NCBI RefSeq assembly: GCF_900111275.1
Contig: NZ_FOGR01000005.1
Span: 310,001-374,000 of the forward strand
Length of the DNA: 64,000 bases
Direction of reading: 5' to 3'
From: Rhizobium sp. NFR03
Lineage (GTDB): Bacteria > Pseudomonadota > Alphaproteobacteria > Rhizobiales > Rhizobiaceae
Each line of letters begins with the position of its first letter. The first letter of the stretch is position 1. Made by a program: the position numbers and the translations under genes. This document shows positions 37,089 to 45,487 of this stretch, piece after piece. The notes beneath the pieces are model-generated. The model did no database searches, was not told where the DNA came from, and saw only the letters and a list, made by a program, of their open reading frames with translations.

Positions 37089-38015
37089 ATGGCCAAGCTC
37101 TTTGAAAAGGTCGCGCTGATCGGCATCGGCCTCATCGGCTCCTCTATCGCGCGGGAAATCCGCGACAAGGGGCTTGCAGCCTCCGTGACGATCTCGACCC
37201 GCAGCCGCGAGACGCTCGACCGTGCCGAAGTGCTCGGTCTCGGGGACCGCTATGTGCCGTCGGCCGGCGAGGCGGTGGAAGATGCGGATCTCATCATCGT
37301 CTCCGTGCCGGTCGGGGCGTCCGGCGCTGTGGCGCAGGCCATCGCGCCGCATCTGAAGGCCGGCGCGATCGTTACGGATGTCGGCTCCACCAAGGGCTCC
37401 GTCATCGCGCAGATGGCGCCGCACATGCCTGACAATGTCCACTTCATTCCCGGCCACCCGATCGCGGGCACGGAATATTCCGGCCCGGATGCAGGGTTCG
37501 TCGGCCTGTTCAAGAGCCGCTGGTGCATCCTGACCCCGCCGGCCGGCACCGACGAGACGGCCAAGAGGCAGCTGCGTGCCTTCTGGGAAGCGCTCGGTTC
37601 GGATGTCGAGGAGATGGACCCGGACCATCACGACAAGGTTCTGGCCATCGTGTCCCACCTGCCGCATATCATCGCCTACAATATCGTGGGTACGGCGGAC
37701 GATCTGGAGACGGTGACGGAGTCCGAGGTCATCAAGTATTCGGCGTCCGGTTTTCGCGATTTCACGCGTCTCGCTGCGTCCGACCCGACCATGTGGCGCG
37801 ATGTCTGCCTGCACAACAAGGACGCGATCCTCGAAATGCTGTCGCGGTTTTCCGAGGATCTCGCCTATTTGCAGCGGGCGATCCGCTGGGGCGACGGGGA
37901 CAAGCTGTTCGATCTTTTTACCCGCACCCGCACTATTCGCCGCTCGATCATCCAGGCCGGCCAGGATACGGACATGGTCGACTTCGGCCGCCATGCGCTG
38001 GACGTGAAGTCCTGA
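37089..38015 (+). CDS. Prephenate/arogenate dehydrogenase family protein
   Basis: A 308-residue enzyme of the TyrA family that oxidatively decarboxylates prephenate or arogenate on the way to tyrosine. The Rossmann motif is GIGLIGSSIAREI (about residues 12-24), followed by DLIIVSVPVGASG, TDVGSTKGSV, the catalytic-site GHPIAGTEYSGPD, and HHDKVLAIVSHLPHIIAYN. There is no fused chorismate mutase or ACT domain. Pairing with hisC suggests the aminotransferase supplies or consumes the partner intermediate. The stop is followed by a 7-bp hairpin at 38013-38030 shared with the convergent DUF2125 gene. Confidence 0.93.
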   Translation: MAKLFEKVALIGIGLIGSSIAREIRDKGLAASVTISTRSRETLDRAEVLGLGDRYVPSAGEAVEDADLIIVSVPVGASGAVAQAIAPHLKAGAIVTDVGSTKGSVIAQMAPHMPDNVHFIPGHPIAGTEYSGPDAGFVGLFKSRWCILTPPAGTDETAKRQLRAFWEALGSDVEEMDPDHHDKVLAIVSHLPHIIAYNIVGTADDLETVTESEVIKYSASGFRDFTRLAASDPTMWRDVCLHNKDAILEMLSRFSEDLAYLQRAIRWGDGDKLFDLFTRTRTIRRSIIQAGQDTDMVDFGRHALDVKS

Positions 38016-38027
38016 AACCAGTCGGTT

Positions 38028-39029
38028 TCAAAGCTGCGGCAGAACGCCGATGGGGATGAAGGCGAGGAAAGCAGTGCCGTCGCGCACATTGAGCGTGACG
38101 GTGGTGTCATTGCCGCCTGCGGCAAGCGCCGTCAGCATGTTGGCGGCGTTGTCGAGCATGTTCTCGCTCTCGGGAAAGGCTTTCGCCAGCGCCGTGCGCC
38201 ATGCCTGCACGTCCTGCATCGTCACTTTGAACGCGCCGGAAATCAGCCCCTGATCATCGACCGTGAACGGGCCGTTTGCCGTCGTCACCATGCCGTTGCC
38301 GAGATCGATCGTGAGATTGCGCACCTCGCCCGTGCTGTTGCGCAGGGCATGGCGCGAGAGGCCGCCACGATCGAGCACCGTAGCGCGGTCCTTGACCGTG
38401 AGATCGATGGCAGCGTTCATCAGCGGCAGGAGGCTTTCGCCGTTGTGGGGCTTCAGGTCAAGCCCGGTGATGGAGACGGCGGCATCGAGATCCGCCGCGT
38501 TCTGGCGAAGATGCAGTTCCGTATGGTTCGTGGCAAAGCCGAGCGCATCTTCACCGAGCGTGGGCACAAGCGTGCCGGTCAGGCGTTCGGAAACGACCGA
38601 TGTGCGGCTGAGGCCCGATAACGTCGCCTGTATGCTCGCCTTCATCGCCTGCCAATCCATCGAGGTCGCGATGCCGGGCGAAAAGCGTAACTCGGCCGGA
38701 CCGTCCATTTCGATGACGGCATGGCCGGGCCAGTAGACCTGTGCTGCAGACCTGAGTGCACCCGCGGAGCCGGAAGCGCCGAGCTTGGTATCGTCCGCCT
38801 TCACGGAATCGCAGAAGAGCCCGATGCGGAAGGGGAAGCCGCGAACGGTGAGGCCATCGCACCGGGCGCTGACGCTGCCGGAGCGGCTGGTGAGGAAGCT
38901 TGCGAGCCGTGTTTCGATCTGGTGCGCGGCCAGAAACCAGATGCCGCTATAGACCGCGAGGAAGATCACGATGCCGATGCCGAGACGCTTGATGCGTGTG
39001 CCTGCGGCCGGCGGTGCTGTCTGTGTCAT
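38028..39029 (-). CDS. DUF2125 domain envelope protein
   Basis: A 333-residue protein with one N-terminal membrane helix (GIGIVIFLAVYSGIWFLAAH, about residues 17-36) and a large periplasmic domain of the DUF2125 family, widespread in Rhizobiales. Features include CDGLTVRGFPFRIGLFCDSV (with two cysteines) and the late VTMQDVQAWRTALAKAFPESE. The domain is reminiscent of AsmA/intermembrane lipid-transfer-like beta structures, but its role is not known. ATG 39029 is preceded by GGAGACC. It converges on the tyrosine-branch dehydrogenase gene. Confidence 0.85.
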   Translation of the reverse strand: MTQTAPPAAGTRIKRLGIGIVIFLAVYSGIWFLAAHQIETRLASFLTSRSGSVSARCDGLTVRGFPFRIGLFCDSVKADDTKLGASGSAGALRSAAQVYWPGHAVIEMDGPAELRFSPGIATSMDWQAMKASIQATLSGLSRTSVVSERLTGTLVPTLGEDALGFATNHTELHLRQNAADLDAAVSITGLDLKPHNGESLLPLMNAAIDLTVKDRATVLDRGGLSRHALRNSTGEVRNLTIDLGNGMVTTANGPFTVDDQGLISGAFKVTMQDVQAWRTALAKAFPESENMLDNAANMLTALAAGGNDTTVTLNVRDGTAFLAFIPIGVLPQL

Positions 39030-39300
39030 GCGGGTCTCCGGTCGGCGATGGATGCAGTGAGGGATCGGCGCGGCGGACGGCGCTTTTGCTGCCGGCACCC
39101 TTCCTGCAGGGCTGCGTCGTGCGGGTCTTCTAACGCATAAACGCACCAACCGGAATGCATTCGGGAAAATAGGCATCCTCGCGGAATATCGCCGTCGGAA
39201 TCGTCAATTCGAAGGCGAAGATGGTTCTGCTCGTTCCGCTTCTGCGTGTTTTGCAGTAGGAGGGCAGGACCGGCGGATATGTCCGGCATGTGACGATGGG

Positions 39301-39870
39301 ATGGACCTTTCAGTGACGGACCTTGTGGCAACGGATTCAGACGACCTCTGGGTGTTCGGCTATGGCTCGCTGATGTGGAATCCGGGCTTCGCTTTCGTCG
39401 AGCAGGCCCGAGCCCGGGTCTTCGGTTATCGCCGGGCGCTCTGCGTTCACTCCCATGTGCATCGCGGCACCGCCGAGAGCCCCGGCCTCGTGCTCGGCCT
39501 CGATCTTGGCGGTTCCTGCCTTGGTATGGCGTTCCGCATCGCGCCGGATGACCGCGAGGCTGTCCTCGCCTATCTGCGCGAGCGCGAACTGGTAACCCAT
39601 GTCTACAAGGAACGCCTGCTGCCGCTGCGTCTCGCCGACGGGCGAACGGTCATGGCTGTCGCTTACGTCATCGACCGGGCCCACCTGCAATATGCCGGCG
39701 CGCTCCAGGCCGACGAGGCTGCGCTGATCGTCGCGCATGCGCGCGGGCGCTCGGGCGAGAATGTCGATTATGTCATGAACACGCTCGAACATCTGCGGGC
39801 GATGGGCATTTGCGATCACTGGCTGGAAGAGGTTGGTCGCGGCGTGCAGGTTCTGCGCGCCCGGCGCTAG
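39301..39870 (+). CDS. Gamma-glutamylcyclotransferase, ChaC family
   Basis: A 189-residue ChaC-like protein that would cleave glutathione or gamma-glutamyl peptides to 5-oxoproline. The substrate-binding YGSLMWNPGF (about residues 21-30), FGYRRALCVHSHVHRGT, and the catalytic glutamate region LRERELVTHVYKERLLPL are present, as is GRSGENVDYVMNTLEHL. It fits the ChaC/GGCT2 group. It is divergent from DUF2125 and overlaps plsC by four bases at the 3' end. Confidence 0.92.
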   Translation: MDLSVTDLVATDSDDLWVFGYGSLMWNPGFAFVEQARARVFGYRRALCVHSHVHRGTAESPGLVLGLDLGGSCLGMAFRIAPDDREAVLAYLRERELVTHVYKERLLPLRLADGRTVMAVAYVIDRAHLQYAGALQADEAALIVAHARGRSGENVDYVMNTLEHLRAMGICDHWLEEVGRGVQVLRARR

Positions 39871-40667
39871 GTCTTGTCCGGCACCGTCACGCCGAGTTCG
39901 GCAAGCCGAGTGCGCGCGGTTTCCGGCAGGGGAAGATGCGGATTGTTGCGGACGGTTTCGATGAGCAGTTCGTCGCTTGCCGTTTCCGTCACCGAAATCA
40001 GTGTCTTCAGGAAAGTATCGCTGTCCAGTCCCGCGCCGATGGGCGGGAGAATACGGACCTTGAAGTGGCCGGGGAAACGCAGCGTCGTGCTGCGGGGCCA
40101 AAAGAGACCCGGATGCATCGCGACCGGCACGACGGGCACCTGAAGGTCACGATAGAGACGCGCGATGCCGTATTTGTAGTCTGGCGGGGCGCCGGGTGCC
40201 CGACGCGTTCCCTCGGGGTAGATGATCAATTGTCGGCCGGTGGCGATTTCAGCCTTGGCGCGCTGCATGACCGCGGCCATGGCCCGGCCGCGGGCCGCGC
40301 GGTCCACCGGCACCATACGTTGCTTGGCGACGTACCAGCCGAAGAGCGGAATGCGCATCAGCTCCCGCTTGAGGATGAAGAAGGGATCCGACAGCCACGG
40401 CAGCAGGGCATATACGTCCCAGAAGGACTGGTGTTTGGGCGCGAGGATGTAGACGCCGTCCTTCGGGATATTGTCGAGCCCTTCGATCTCGAAGGTCGTG
40501 CCGACGATCACCCGCATCAGCCAATGGTTGCTGCGCGCCCAGTTCTTCGGCACGAACCATGAGGTCTTGCGCGATACGAGAAAGTAGACCGGCGTCAGCA
40601 CGATCATGCGCATGATGAGGTTCGCATAGAAGATGACGTTGAAGAGAACCGAGCGAAGGCGAATCAT
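39867..40667 (-). CDS. plsC: 1-acyl-sn-glycerol-3-phosphate acyltransferase
   Basis: A 266-residue membrane-associated acyltransferase making phosphatidic acid from lysophosphatidic acid. There is an N-terminal helix (VLFNVIFYANLIMRMIVLTPVYFL), the catalytic HQSFWD (HX4D) at about residues 79-84, the LFGWY region, and the substrate motif IYPEGTRRAPG. ATG 40667 (MIRLRS) is chosen; a reading from 40697 adds ten residues. More than one PlsC paralogue is usual in Rhizobiaceae. The DUF218 gene lies upstream on the same strand. Confidence 0.9.
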   Translation of the reverse strand: MIRLRSVLFNVIFYANLIMRMIVLTPVYFLVSRKTSWFVPKNWARSNHWLMRVIVGTTFEIEGLDNIPKDGVYILAPKHQSFWDVYALLPWLSDPFFILKRELMRIPLFGWYVAKQRMVPVDRAARGRAMAAVMQRAKAEIATGRQLIIYPEGTRRAPGAPPDYKYGIARLYRDLQVPVVPVAMHPGLFWPRSTTLRFPGHFKVRILPPIGAGLDSDTFLKTLISVTETASDELLIETVRNNPHLPLPETARTRLAELGVTVPDKT

Positions 40668-40778
40668 GGAGAGCTTTCGGAGAGCGAGCGGCAGCACGGA
40701 TGAACCGTGCGGTCCCGGGTGCCTACACGAATAACGGCGTGACGAAAACCGGGATCTCGTTTGCGGAGGCTGTCGCGC

Positions 40779-41498
40779 CTATTGTCCGGTCTGCGCGCGC
40801 TCGGTGCGCAGGCCGCTGTCCGTCGGTGCGCCGAGGAGTTCGCGCAGCGAGGCGACCGTGAGTTTGGCATATTCGGTCAGGATCGACTTCAGCACCATGG
40901 GGTTGGCCATCCAGTTCGTGCTTTTCAGGTCGGAATTGACGACCGGGTAGGGCACGAAGGCGATGCCGGGATTGGCGCGGCGCAGCTCCAGCAGGCTGCG
41001 GGGCATGTGGTAATTATTGGTGACGACGAGGATGCTTTTGTAGCCATTGTTGCGAATCCAGTTCGCCGTCTCATGCGCATTACCGATCGTGTCGATGGCG
41101 TCGTGGCCGATATCGACGCAGCAGCGGAAGAGATCGGCGGAGCTTTGCGTGTTGCGGCGGATCTGGCTGCTCGTGGTGGTGGGGTGCACGCCGGAAATCA
41201 GCAGTCGCTGGCCGGCGCCGGCCTTCAGGAGATCGACCGCCTGGTCGATGCGCTGGAAACCGCCTGTCAGCACGACGATGGCATCGGCCTTGGGATTGGC
41301 TGGTGGCTGAAGCGAGGCGACCTGATCGGCGAAATAGAGAAGGCTTGCGGTTGCGCAGCCGGCAACCACCAGCATGACATAAAAGGTCAGGCGGACGAGC
41401 TGCCGCCGGAAGCTGACATGCCGGCGCGTTCGCCGCGCAAGGCGCTTGCGCTCGGTTTCGCCGGAAGTCTCCGCCTCGGAGGTTTCGTCCGCCATCAT
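40779..41498 (-). CDS. DUF218 (YdcF/SanA-like) membrane protein
   Basis: A 239-residue protein with a basic N-terminus, one membrane helix (LTFYVMLVVAGCATASLLYFA, about residues 38-58) and a DUF218 domain: ADAIVVLTGGFQRIDQAVDLL, LLISGVHP, the NAHETANWIRNNGYKSILVVTNNYHMPRSLLEL core and a late PYPVV. DUF218 proteins (SanA, ElyC) act in envelope integrity and carbohydrate-related steps. Two ATGs at the start differ by one codon. It lies downstream of ftsX and may share the ftsE-ftsX transcript. Confidence 0.88.
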   Translation of the reverse strand: MMADETSEAETSGETERKRLARRTRRHVSFRRQLVRLTFYVMLVVAGCATASLLYFADQVASLQPPANPKADAIVVLTGGFQRIDQAVDLLKAGAGQRLLISGVHPTTTSSQIRRNTQSSADLFRCCVDIGHDAIDTIGNAHETANWIRNNGYKSILVVTNNYHMPRSLLELRRANPGIAFVPYPVVNSDLKSTNWMANPMVLKSILTEYAKLTVASLRELLGAPTDSGLRTERAQTGQ

Positions 41499-41651
41499 GA
41501 TGTTCTTCCACCGCCGCGCCGGATATCTGCGGTTCGACGGGACGGGTGTTGCGATGCTGCGCGACCGGTGGACCAGCTTTGCGCCTTAACGATGGCTTGA
41601 ACGGATGAGGGAGCGAAAACGGAACGGGGGGAGGGCGCGGGCATCGGGATC

Positions 41652-42695
41652 TCACGAATTCGGGATGAGATCGGCCCGTGCGGGGTCGGAGCGGATGCGG
41701 TCGATTTCGTAGATGGTGCGCATGACTGTGAAGCGCGCCGTGAGCGTGGTCAGCAGGGCGATGACGAGCATGATGGCGGCAATACCAAGATAACCCGTGT
41801 AACCGATCGTGAAGGTGCCGAAGAGAGCCGTCGCCTGATCGCTCTGAGGCGTGGCGAGCGAGCGCGACTGCCACCAGCCGGCTGCGGCAAACGACAGGGC
41901 TGCCAGCAGGCCGCCCGCACCCGCGCCCTTGAAGCTGATCTTCAGAAAATGCTTCTGGAATTCGGATGCGACGAAGCCGGCTTCCGCGCCGACGAAGTGC
42001 AGCACCTCGACAATATGCCGGTTGCCAGAAAGCGTGCCGCGCGTCGCGAAGATGACCGTGAGGACCATGGCGGAGAAGACGAGGGTCAGCACGCCGGTGC
42101 CGATGAGCGCCGTCGTGTGCGCCATCGCCACAAGCCGGTCCACCCATGTGCGGTGATCGTCGAGCGTTGCCTGCGGGATTTCCCCTGTCAGGCGCGTGCG
42201 CATTCCAGCGAAGTCGGGAGGGTTGCGCTCGTCTATGGTGATGATGACGAGGCGGGGCACGGGCAGTTCGTCGATATCGAGGCCTTCGCCGAGCCAGGGT
42301 TCCAGAAGGCGCGCGGTCGCGGTGCGATCGACGATACTGCCATTGACGGTGCCGTCGAAGGTCAGCGCGATGTCGCGCGCATCACGCAGCGCCTTTTCCA
42401 TGTCGAGCCCTTCCTCGGGCCGGATCTGGATGGTCACCTCGCGGGAGATCTCGCTCTGCCAGCTCTCGGCCGTCGACCGGACCATGGAGACCGCGCCAAG
42501 CGTGAGGCAGGCGAGGAAGGACATGATGGCGATGACCAGCATCAGCGCATTGCCCGAGACATTGACCGGGGGAACGATGGGCGCCATCGGGCGAACGCGC
42601 ATGGCGGCCTTGCGGCCCTCCGTTTCCGGCGCTTTCGCCTGGGCGGTGCCCTTCGGCACACGGGCCGGTGTCTTGCGGGGGGAGGCGTCAGTCAT
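41652..42695 (-). CDS. ftsX: Cell division ABC transporter-like permease FtsX
   Basis: A 347-residue FtsX: a basic Pro/Ala-rich cytoplasmic N-terminus (about 45 residues), a first helix (NALMLVIAIMSFLACLTLGAV), a large periplasmic loop (EVTIQIRPEEGLDMEKAL), and three C-terminal helices. FtsEX transmits ATP hydrolysis to peptidoglycan hydrolase regulators at the septum. The start overlaps the end of ftsE by 8 bp. The loop is shaped like other alphaproteobacterial FtsX proteins. Confidence 0.9.
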   Translation of the reverse strand: MTDASPRKTPARVPKGTAQAKAPETEGRKAAMRVRPMAPIVPPVNVSGNALMLVIAIMSFLACLTLGAVSMVRSTAESWQSEISREVTIQIRPEEGLDMEKALRDARDIALTFDGTVNGSIVDRTATARLLEPWLGEGLDIDELPVPRLVIITIDERNPPDFAGMRTRLTGEIPQATLDDHRTWVDRLVAMAHTTALIGTGVLTLVFSAMVLTVIFATRGTLSGNRHIVEVLHFVGAEAGFVASEFQKHFLKISFKGAGAGGLLAALSFAAAGWWQSRSLATPQSDQATALFGTFTIGYTGYLGIAAIMLVIALLTTLTARFTVMRTIYEIDRIRSDPARADLIPNS

Positions 42696-43347
42696 AGATG
42701 TCGAGCCGCCCTTGCGACAGGATCATGCGGCGCGCTTCCACCTGATCCATCAGCGAAAGATCGTGCGTTGCGATGACGACGGCGGTGCCGAGGCGGTTCA
42801 GCTCCATGAAGAGGTTGAGCAGGCGGCGGGCCATCGGCGGATCGACGTTGCCGGTGGGCTCGTCGGCAAGCAGGATCTCGGGCCGGTCGATCAGGGCGCG
42901 GGCGATGGCGGCGCGCTGTTTTTCGCCGCCCGAAAGGACCGGCGGCAGGACGTTGATGCGCTCGCCCAGGCCGACCCATCCGAGAAGCTCCAGCACGTCG
43001 GAGCGATAGGACGATTCGTCCTTGCCCCGGACGCGCAGCGGCAACGCGACGTTCTCATAGGTCGTAAGGTGATCGAGCAGGCGGAAATCCTGGAAGACGA
43101 TGCCGACGCGGCGGCGCAGCATGGGCAGTTCGTCGCGCGGTATGGAGGCGATGTTGCGGTCGAACATGCGAATCAGGCCGCGTGTAGGCTGCAGCGACAG
43201 GAACAGAAGGCGCAACAGCGTCGTCTTGCCGGCGCCAGAGGGGCCGGTGAGGAACTGGAAGGACTTGCGTGGAATGTCGAAGGTCAGGTCGCGGAGAATT
43301 TCCGGTCCCATGCCGTAGCGCAATCCGACGTTTTCGAAATGAATCAA
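42688..43347 (-). CDS. ftsE: Cell division ATP-binding protein FtsE
   Basis: A 219-residue ABC ATPase that pairs with FtsX. Walker A GPSGAGKTT (about residues 35-43), Q-loop VFQDFRLLDHLT, signature LSGGEKQR, Walker B ILLADEPTG and the switch ATHD are all intact. The start IHFENVGLRYGMGPEIL is typical of FtsE. It lies 62 bp downstream of a CtrA-like box (TTAA-N7-TTAA), so cell-cycle control is likely. Confidence 0.95.
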   Translation of the reverse strand: MIHFENVGLRYGMGPEILRDLTFDIPRKSFQFLTGPSGAGKTTLLRLLFLSLQPTRGLIRMFDRNIASIPRDELPMLRRRVGIVFQDFRLLDHLTTYENVALPLRVRGKDESSYRSDVLELLGWVGLGERINVLPPVLSGGEKQRAAIARALIDRPEILLADEPTGNVDPPMARRLLNLFMELNRLGTAVVIATHDLSLMDQVEARRMILSQGRLDIYD

Positions 43348-43408
43348 CTTCCAGCCTCTGAGATGGGCGCTCTACCGCCAGGGTGCGGGCGCGCTCCGGC
43401 CAGCATGG

Positions 43409-43423
43409 TTAAACACTGGTTAA
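43409..43423. promoter_or_regulatory. CtrA-like binding site upstream of ftsE
   Basis: TTAA at 43409-43412 and TTAA at 43420-43423 are separated by exactly seven bases, matching the CtrA consensus TTAA-N7-TTAA. A further TTAAC follows at 43432-43436. The site lies 62 bp before ftsE and about 170 bp before the divergent unknown gene. CtrA is the master cell-cycle regulator of alphaproteobacteria. Confidence 0.55.
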
Positions 43424-43593
43424 TTTTCCCTTTAACGTCACATGCAAAAACGTCGCTTTGAGGGCCATGGAGGCATCAAGACCTCGCGAAAGGGCGTTGA
43501 TGAGAGCTCGTTTCCATTCTGTTAACCCTTCGCCTTTACCTTTCGGAAAGGAATTCCCTCGTCTTCGGGCGAGCATAGGGTGGAGGACGATGC

Positions 43594-44220
43594 ATGGCCG
43601 GCTTTTCGAGCGCTTCGCGTAAGGTCGATCTTCTGCCACCGGAACCAACGCGCCGGTCGCGCCCCGCACCACGCGCGCTCCGGCGCGCCGATGCTGTGGA
43701 TGCCGTGTTCGAGGTGGTGCCGCTTCCCCGCGCTCCGGCGCCACGCGCTGCGCCGCGTTCACAAAGCTCCGTCTATCCTGTAAGGGCCGGTTCCGGCTTG
43801 CTTCAGCGTGTCGAGCGACAGTTGCATCGGATCTCGCCGCGCGTCTTCGCGGGCCTGACGCTCGGGCTGTGTGCTGCTGCCTTCGGGCTGGCCATCACGC
43901 TTGCACCGACAGCGCCGCAGGCCGCTCCAGCGCTTGGTTTCGGCGATGTGCGGACCGAGCTTCAGGATGCCTCCGGGCTGAAAGTCGTCGCCATCTACGG
44001 CACCGTGGTCAATCCGACGTCTGCATCGCGCGAGATTCCGGCTATCCGGGTCGATGTCGCAGCAGCGAGCCGACGCATGACGGCCGAGGGACAGGTCGCG
44101 GGCAGTCGCACCCTTGCGCCGGGCGAACGTCGCGCCTTCTCCGCACGGCTGCCACATGAAGGTGGCTCGGCGCCCATCGTGCAAATTTCCTTCGGCCCGG
44201 CGGGTGCTTCGCCGCGCTGA
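43594..44220 (+). CDS. Unknown single-pass membrane protein between ftsE and hpt
   Basis: A 208-residue protein of unknown function. The first 75 residues are Arg/Pro/Ala-rich and probably disordered and cytoplasmic. A helix follows (VFAGLTLGLCAAAFGLAITLA, about residues 84-104), then a roughly 95-residue extracytoplasmic domain (LKVVAIYGTVVNPTSASREIPAIRVDV and AGSRTLAPGERRAFSARLPH) that looks like the beta-sandwich of FxLYD/DUF3426-type proteins. No zinc ribbon is visible at the N-terminus. Divergence from ftsEX at a CtrA-like box hints at a cell-envelope role. Confidence 0.75.
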   Translation: MAGFSSASRKVDLLPPEPTRRSRPAPRALRRADAVDAVFEVVPLPRAPAPRAAPRSQSSVYPVRAGSGLLQRVERQLHRISPRVFAGLTLGLCAAAFGLAITLAPTAPQAAPALGFGDVRTELQDASGLKVVAIYGTVVNPTSASREIPAIRVDVAAASRRMTAEGQVAGSRTLAPGERRAFSARLPHEGGSAPIVQISFGPAGASPR

Positions 44221-44281
44221 CTGTGCTAACGCCAAGCCTTGAAGGACGCCGGACGGCGTCCCGTCGCCTGGAGCCATTGCC

Positions 44282-44833
44282 ATGCCCGTCGTTCGCGGAA
44301 AGATGATCGAGACGCTGTTTTCGCCTGAGGTGATTGCGACGCGCAACACGCAGATGGCCGCCGAAATCGTCAAGGGCCGGAATGACGATCTGCTGGTCAT
44401 TTCGGTGCTCAAGGGCTCGTTCATTTTTGCAGCCGACCTGATCCGCGCCATGCATCATGCGGGACTTGCGCCCGAAGTGGAGTTCATCACCCTGTCGAGC
44501 TATGGCACCGGCACCGTGTCGCGTGGCGTCAAGATCATCAAGGACATCGACAGCGATCCGCGTGGCCGGGATGTGCTGCTGATCGACGATATTCTGGAGT
44601 CCGGCCGGACGCTCCGCTTCGCCCGCGACCTGATGCTGGAGCGCGGCGCGAAATCCGTGTCGATCGCTGTTCTCCTCGACAAGAAGGTGAAGCGAGAAGT
44701 CGATTTCGAGGCGGATTTCGTCGGTTTCGAATGCCCCGACTATTTCGTCGTCGGATACGGCATGGACGTCGCCTACGCCTTCCGCGAGCTGCCCTTCGTG
44801 GGTGTGGTGACCGGAGACGCCGACAAGATCTGA
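44282..44833 (+). CDS. hpt: Hypoxanthine phosphoribosyltransferase
   Basis: A 183-residue purine salvage enzyme that converts hypoxanthine (and often guanine) plus PRPP to IMP/GMP. The PRPP-binding motif VLLIDDILESGRTL (about residues 97-110), the flexible-loop SSYGTGT and the purine-binding DFVGFECPDYFVVGYGMD are all present. ATG 44282 follows GGAGCCATTGCC. The receiver gene follows after about 90 bp, an order conserved in rhizobia. Confidence 0.95.
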   Translation: MPVVRGKMIETLFSPEVIATRNTQMAAEIVKGRNDDLLVISVLKGSFIFAADLIRAMHHAGLAPEVEFITLSSYGTGTVSRGVKIIKDIDSDPRGRDVLLIDDILESGRTLRFARDLMLERGAKSVSIAVLLDKKVKREVDFEADFVGFECPDYFVVGYGMDVAYAFRELPFVGVVTGDADKI

Positions 44834-44922
44834 AAGAGCTTATCTGCTTCGAAGCGTATCCTCTTTACGGTTTTCAAAGGAAACTCTGCGCTTTGTGGGG
44901 TTCCGAACCGTAGGAGGCCATG

Positions 44923-45282
44923 ATGGCAAAGATCCTGATCACAGAGGACGAGGACTCGCTGCGCCGCTTCGTTGCGCGCGCATTGCAGATGGACGGGCAT
45001 GACGTCGTGCAGGCCGGCGATGGCGCCGAGGGCCTTGAGTTTCTGCACGGCGCCCCGTTCGACCTCCTGCTCTCCGACATCCGAATGCCGGTCATGGACG
45101 GCATCGCCCTTGCACACGAAGCCGCTGCGGCCTTTCCCGGGCTGAAGATCCTGCTGATGACCGGCTATGCCGAACAGCGCGAACGTGCCGACGACCTTGC
45201 CGACAAAATCATCGATGTCGTGGCGAAACCCTTCAGCCTGCCGGATATTCGCAAGGCGGTTGCGGGGGCTCTGGCGGCTTGA
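44923..45282 (+). CDS. Receiver-only response regulator, CpdR-like
   Basis: A 119-residue single receiver domain with acidic residues EDED near the N-terminus, phospho-acceptor Asp52 in LLLSDIRMPVMDG, LLMTGYAE and the lysine in VAKPFSLPDIRKAV. There is no output domain. Single-domain receivers of this type include CpdR, the ClpXP adaptor that controls CtrA turnover; rhizobia carry two CpdR-like proteins. AGGAGG at 44912 favours ATG 44923 over the ATG one codon earlier. Closeness to ftsEX and its CtrA-like box fits a cell-cycle role but does not prove it. Confidence 0.8.
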   Translation: MAKILITEDEDSLRRFVARALQMDGHDVVQAGDGAEGLEFLHGAPFDLLLSDIRMPVMDGIALAHEAAAAFPGLKILLMTGYAEQRERADDLADKIIDVVAKPFSLPDIRKAVAGALAA

Positions 45283-45309
45283 GGCTGTTCGAATTTGAGG
45301 TTGCGGCGG

Positions 45310-45467
45310 CCCCTCATCCGGCTGCCGCCACCTTCTCCCCGCGCGCGGGGAGAAGGGACTTGTGGTGACCGTCTGATCATCTCCAGGTTCCGCTTTTAGA
45401 GCGCGTGAGTGCCGCATCGCCCTTCGCCCCGCTGGCGGGGAGAAGGTGGCGGCAGCCGGATGAGGGG
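45310..45467. repeat. RIME-like palindromic mosaic element, copy 2
   Basis: A 31-bp arm starting CCCCTCATCCGGCTGCCGCC at 45310-45340 is repeated exactly, inverted, at 45437-45467. Inner palindromes are CTCCCCGCGCGCGGGGAG and CCCCGCTGGCGGGG. Together with 30431-30595 this matches the known family of rhizobial intergenic mosaic elements. Confidence 0.9.
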
Positions 45468-45487
45468 CTGACCCAGCCCCAAACGCC

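Noticed and set aside
38013-38030. Bidirectional terminator between the tyrosine-branch dehydrogenase and DUF2125 genes
   Set aside because: A TGAAACC/GGTTTCA stem of 7 bp with a 4-base loop exists but it is AT-poor in the tail, short and overlaps the DUF2125 stop, so I do not call it as a feature.
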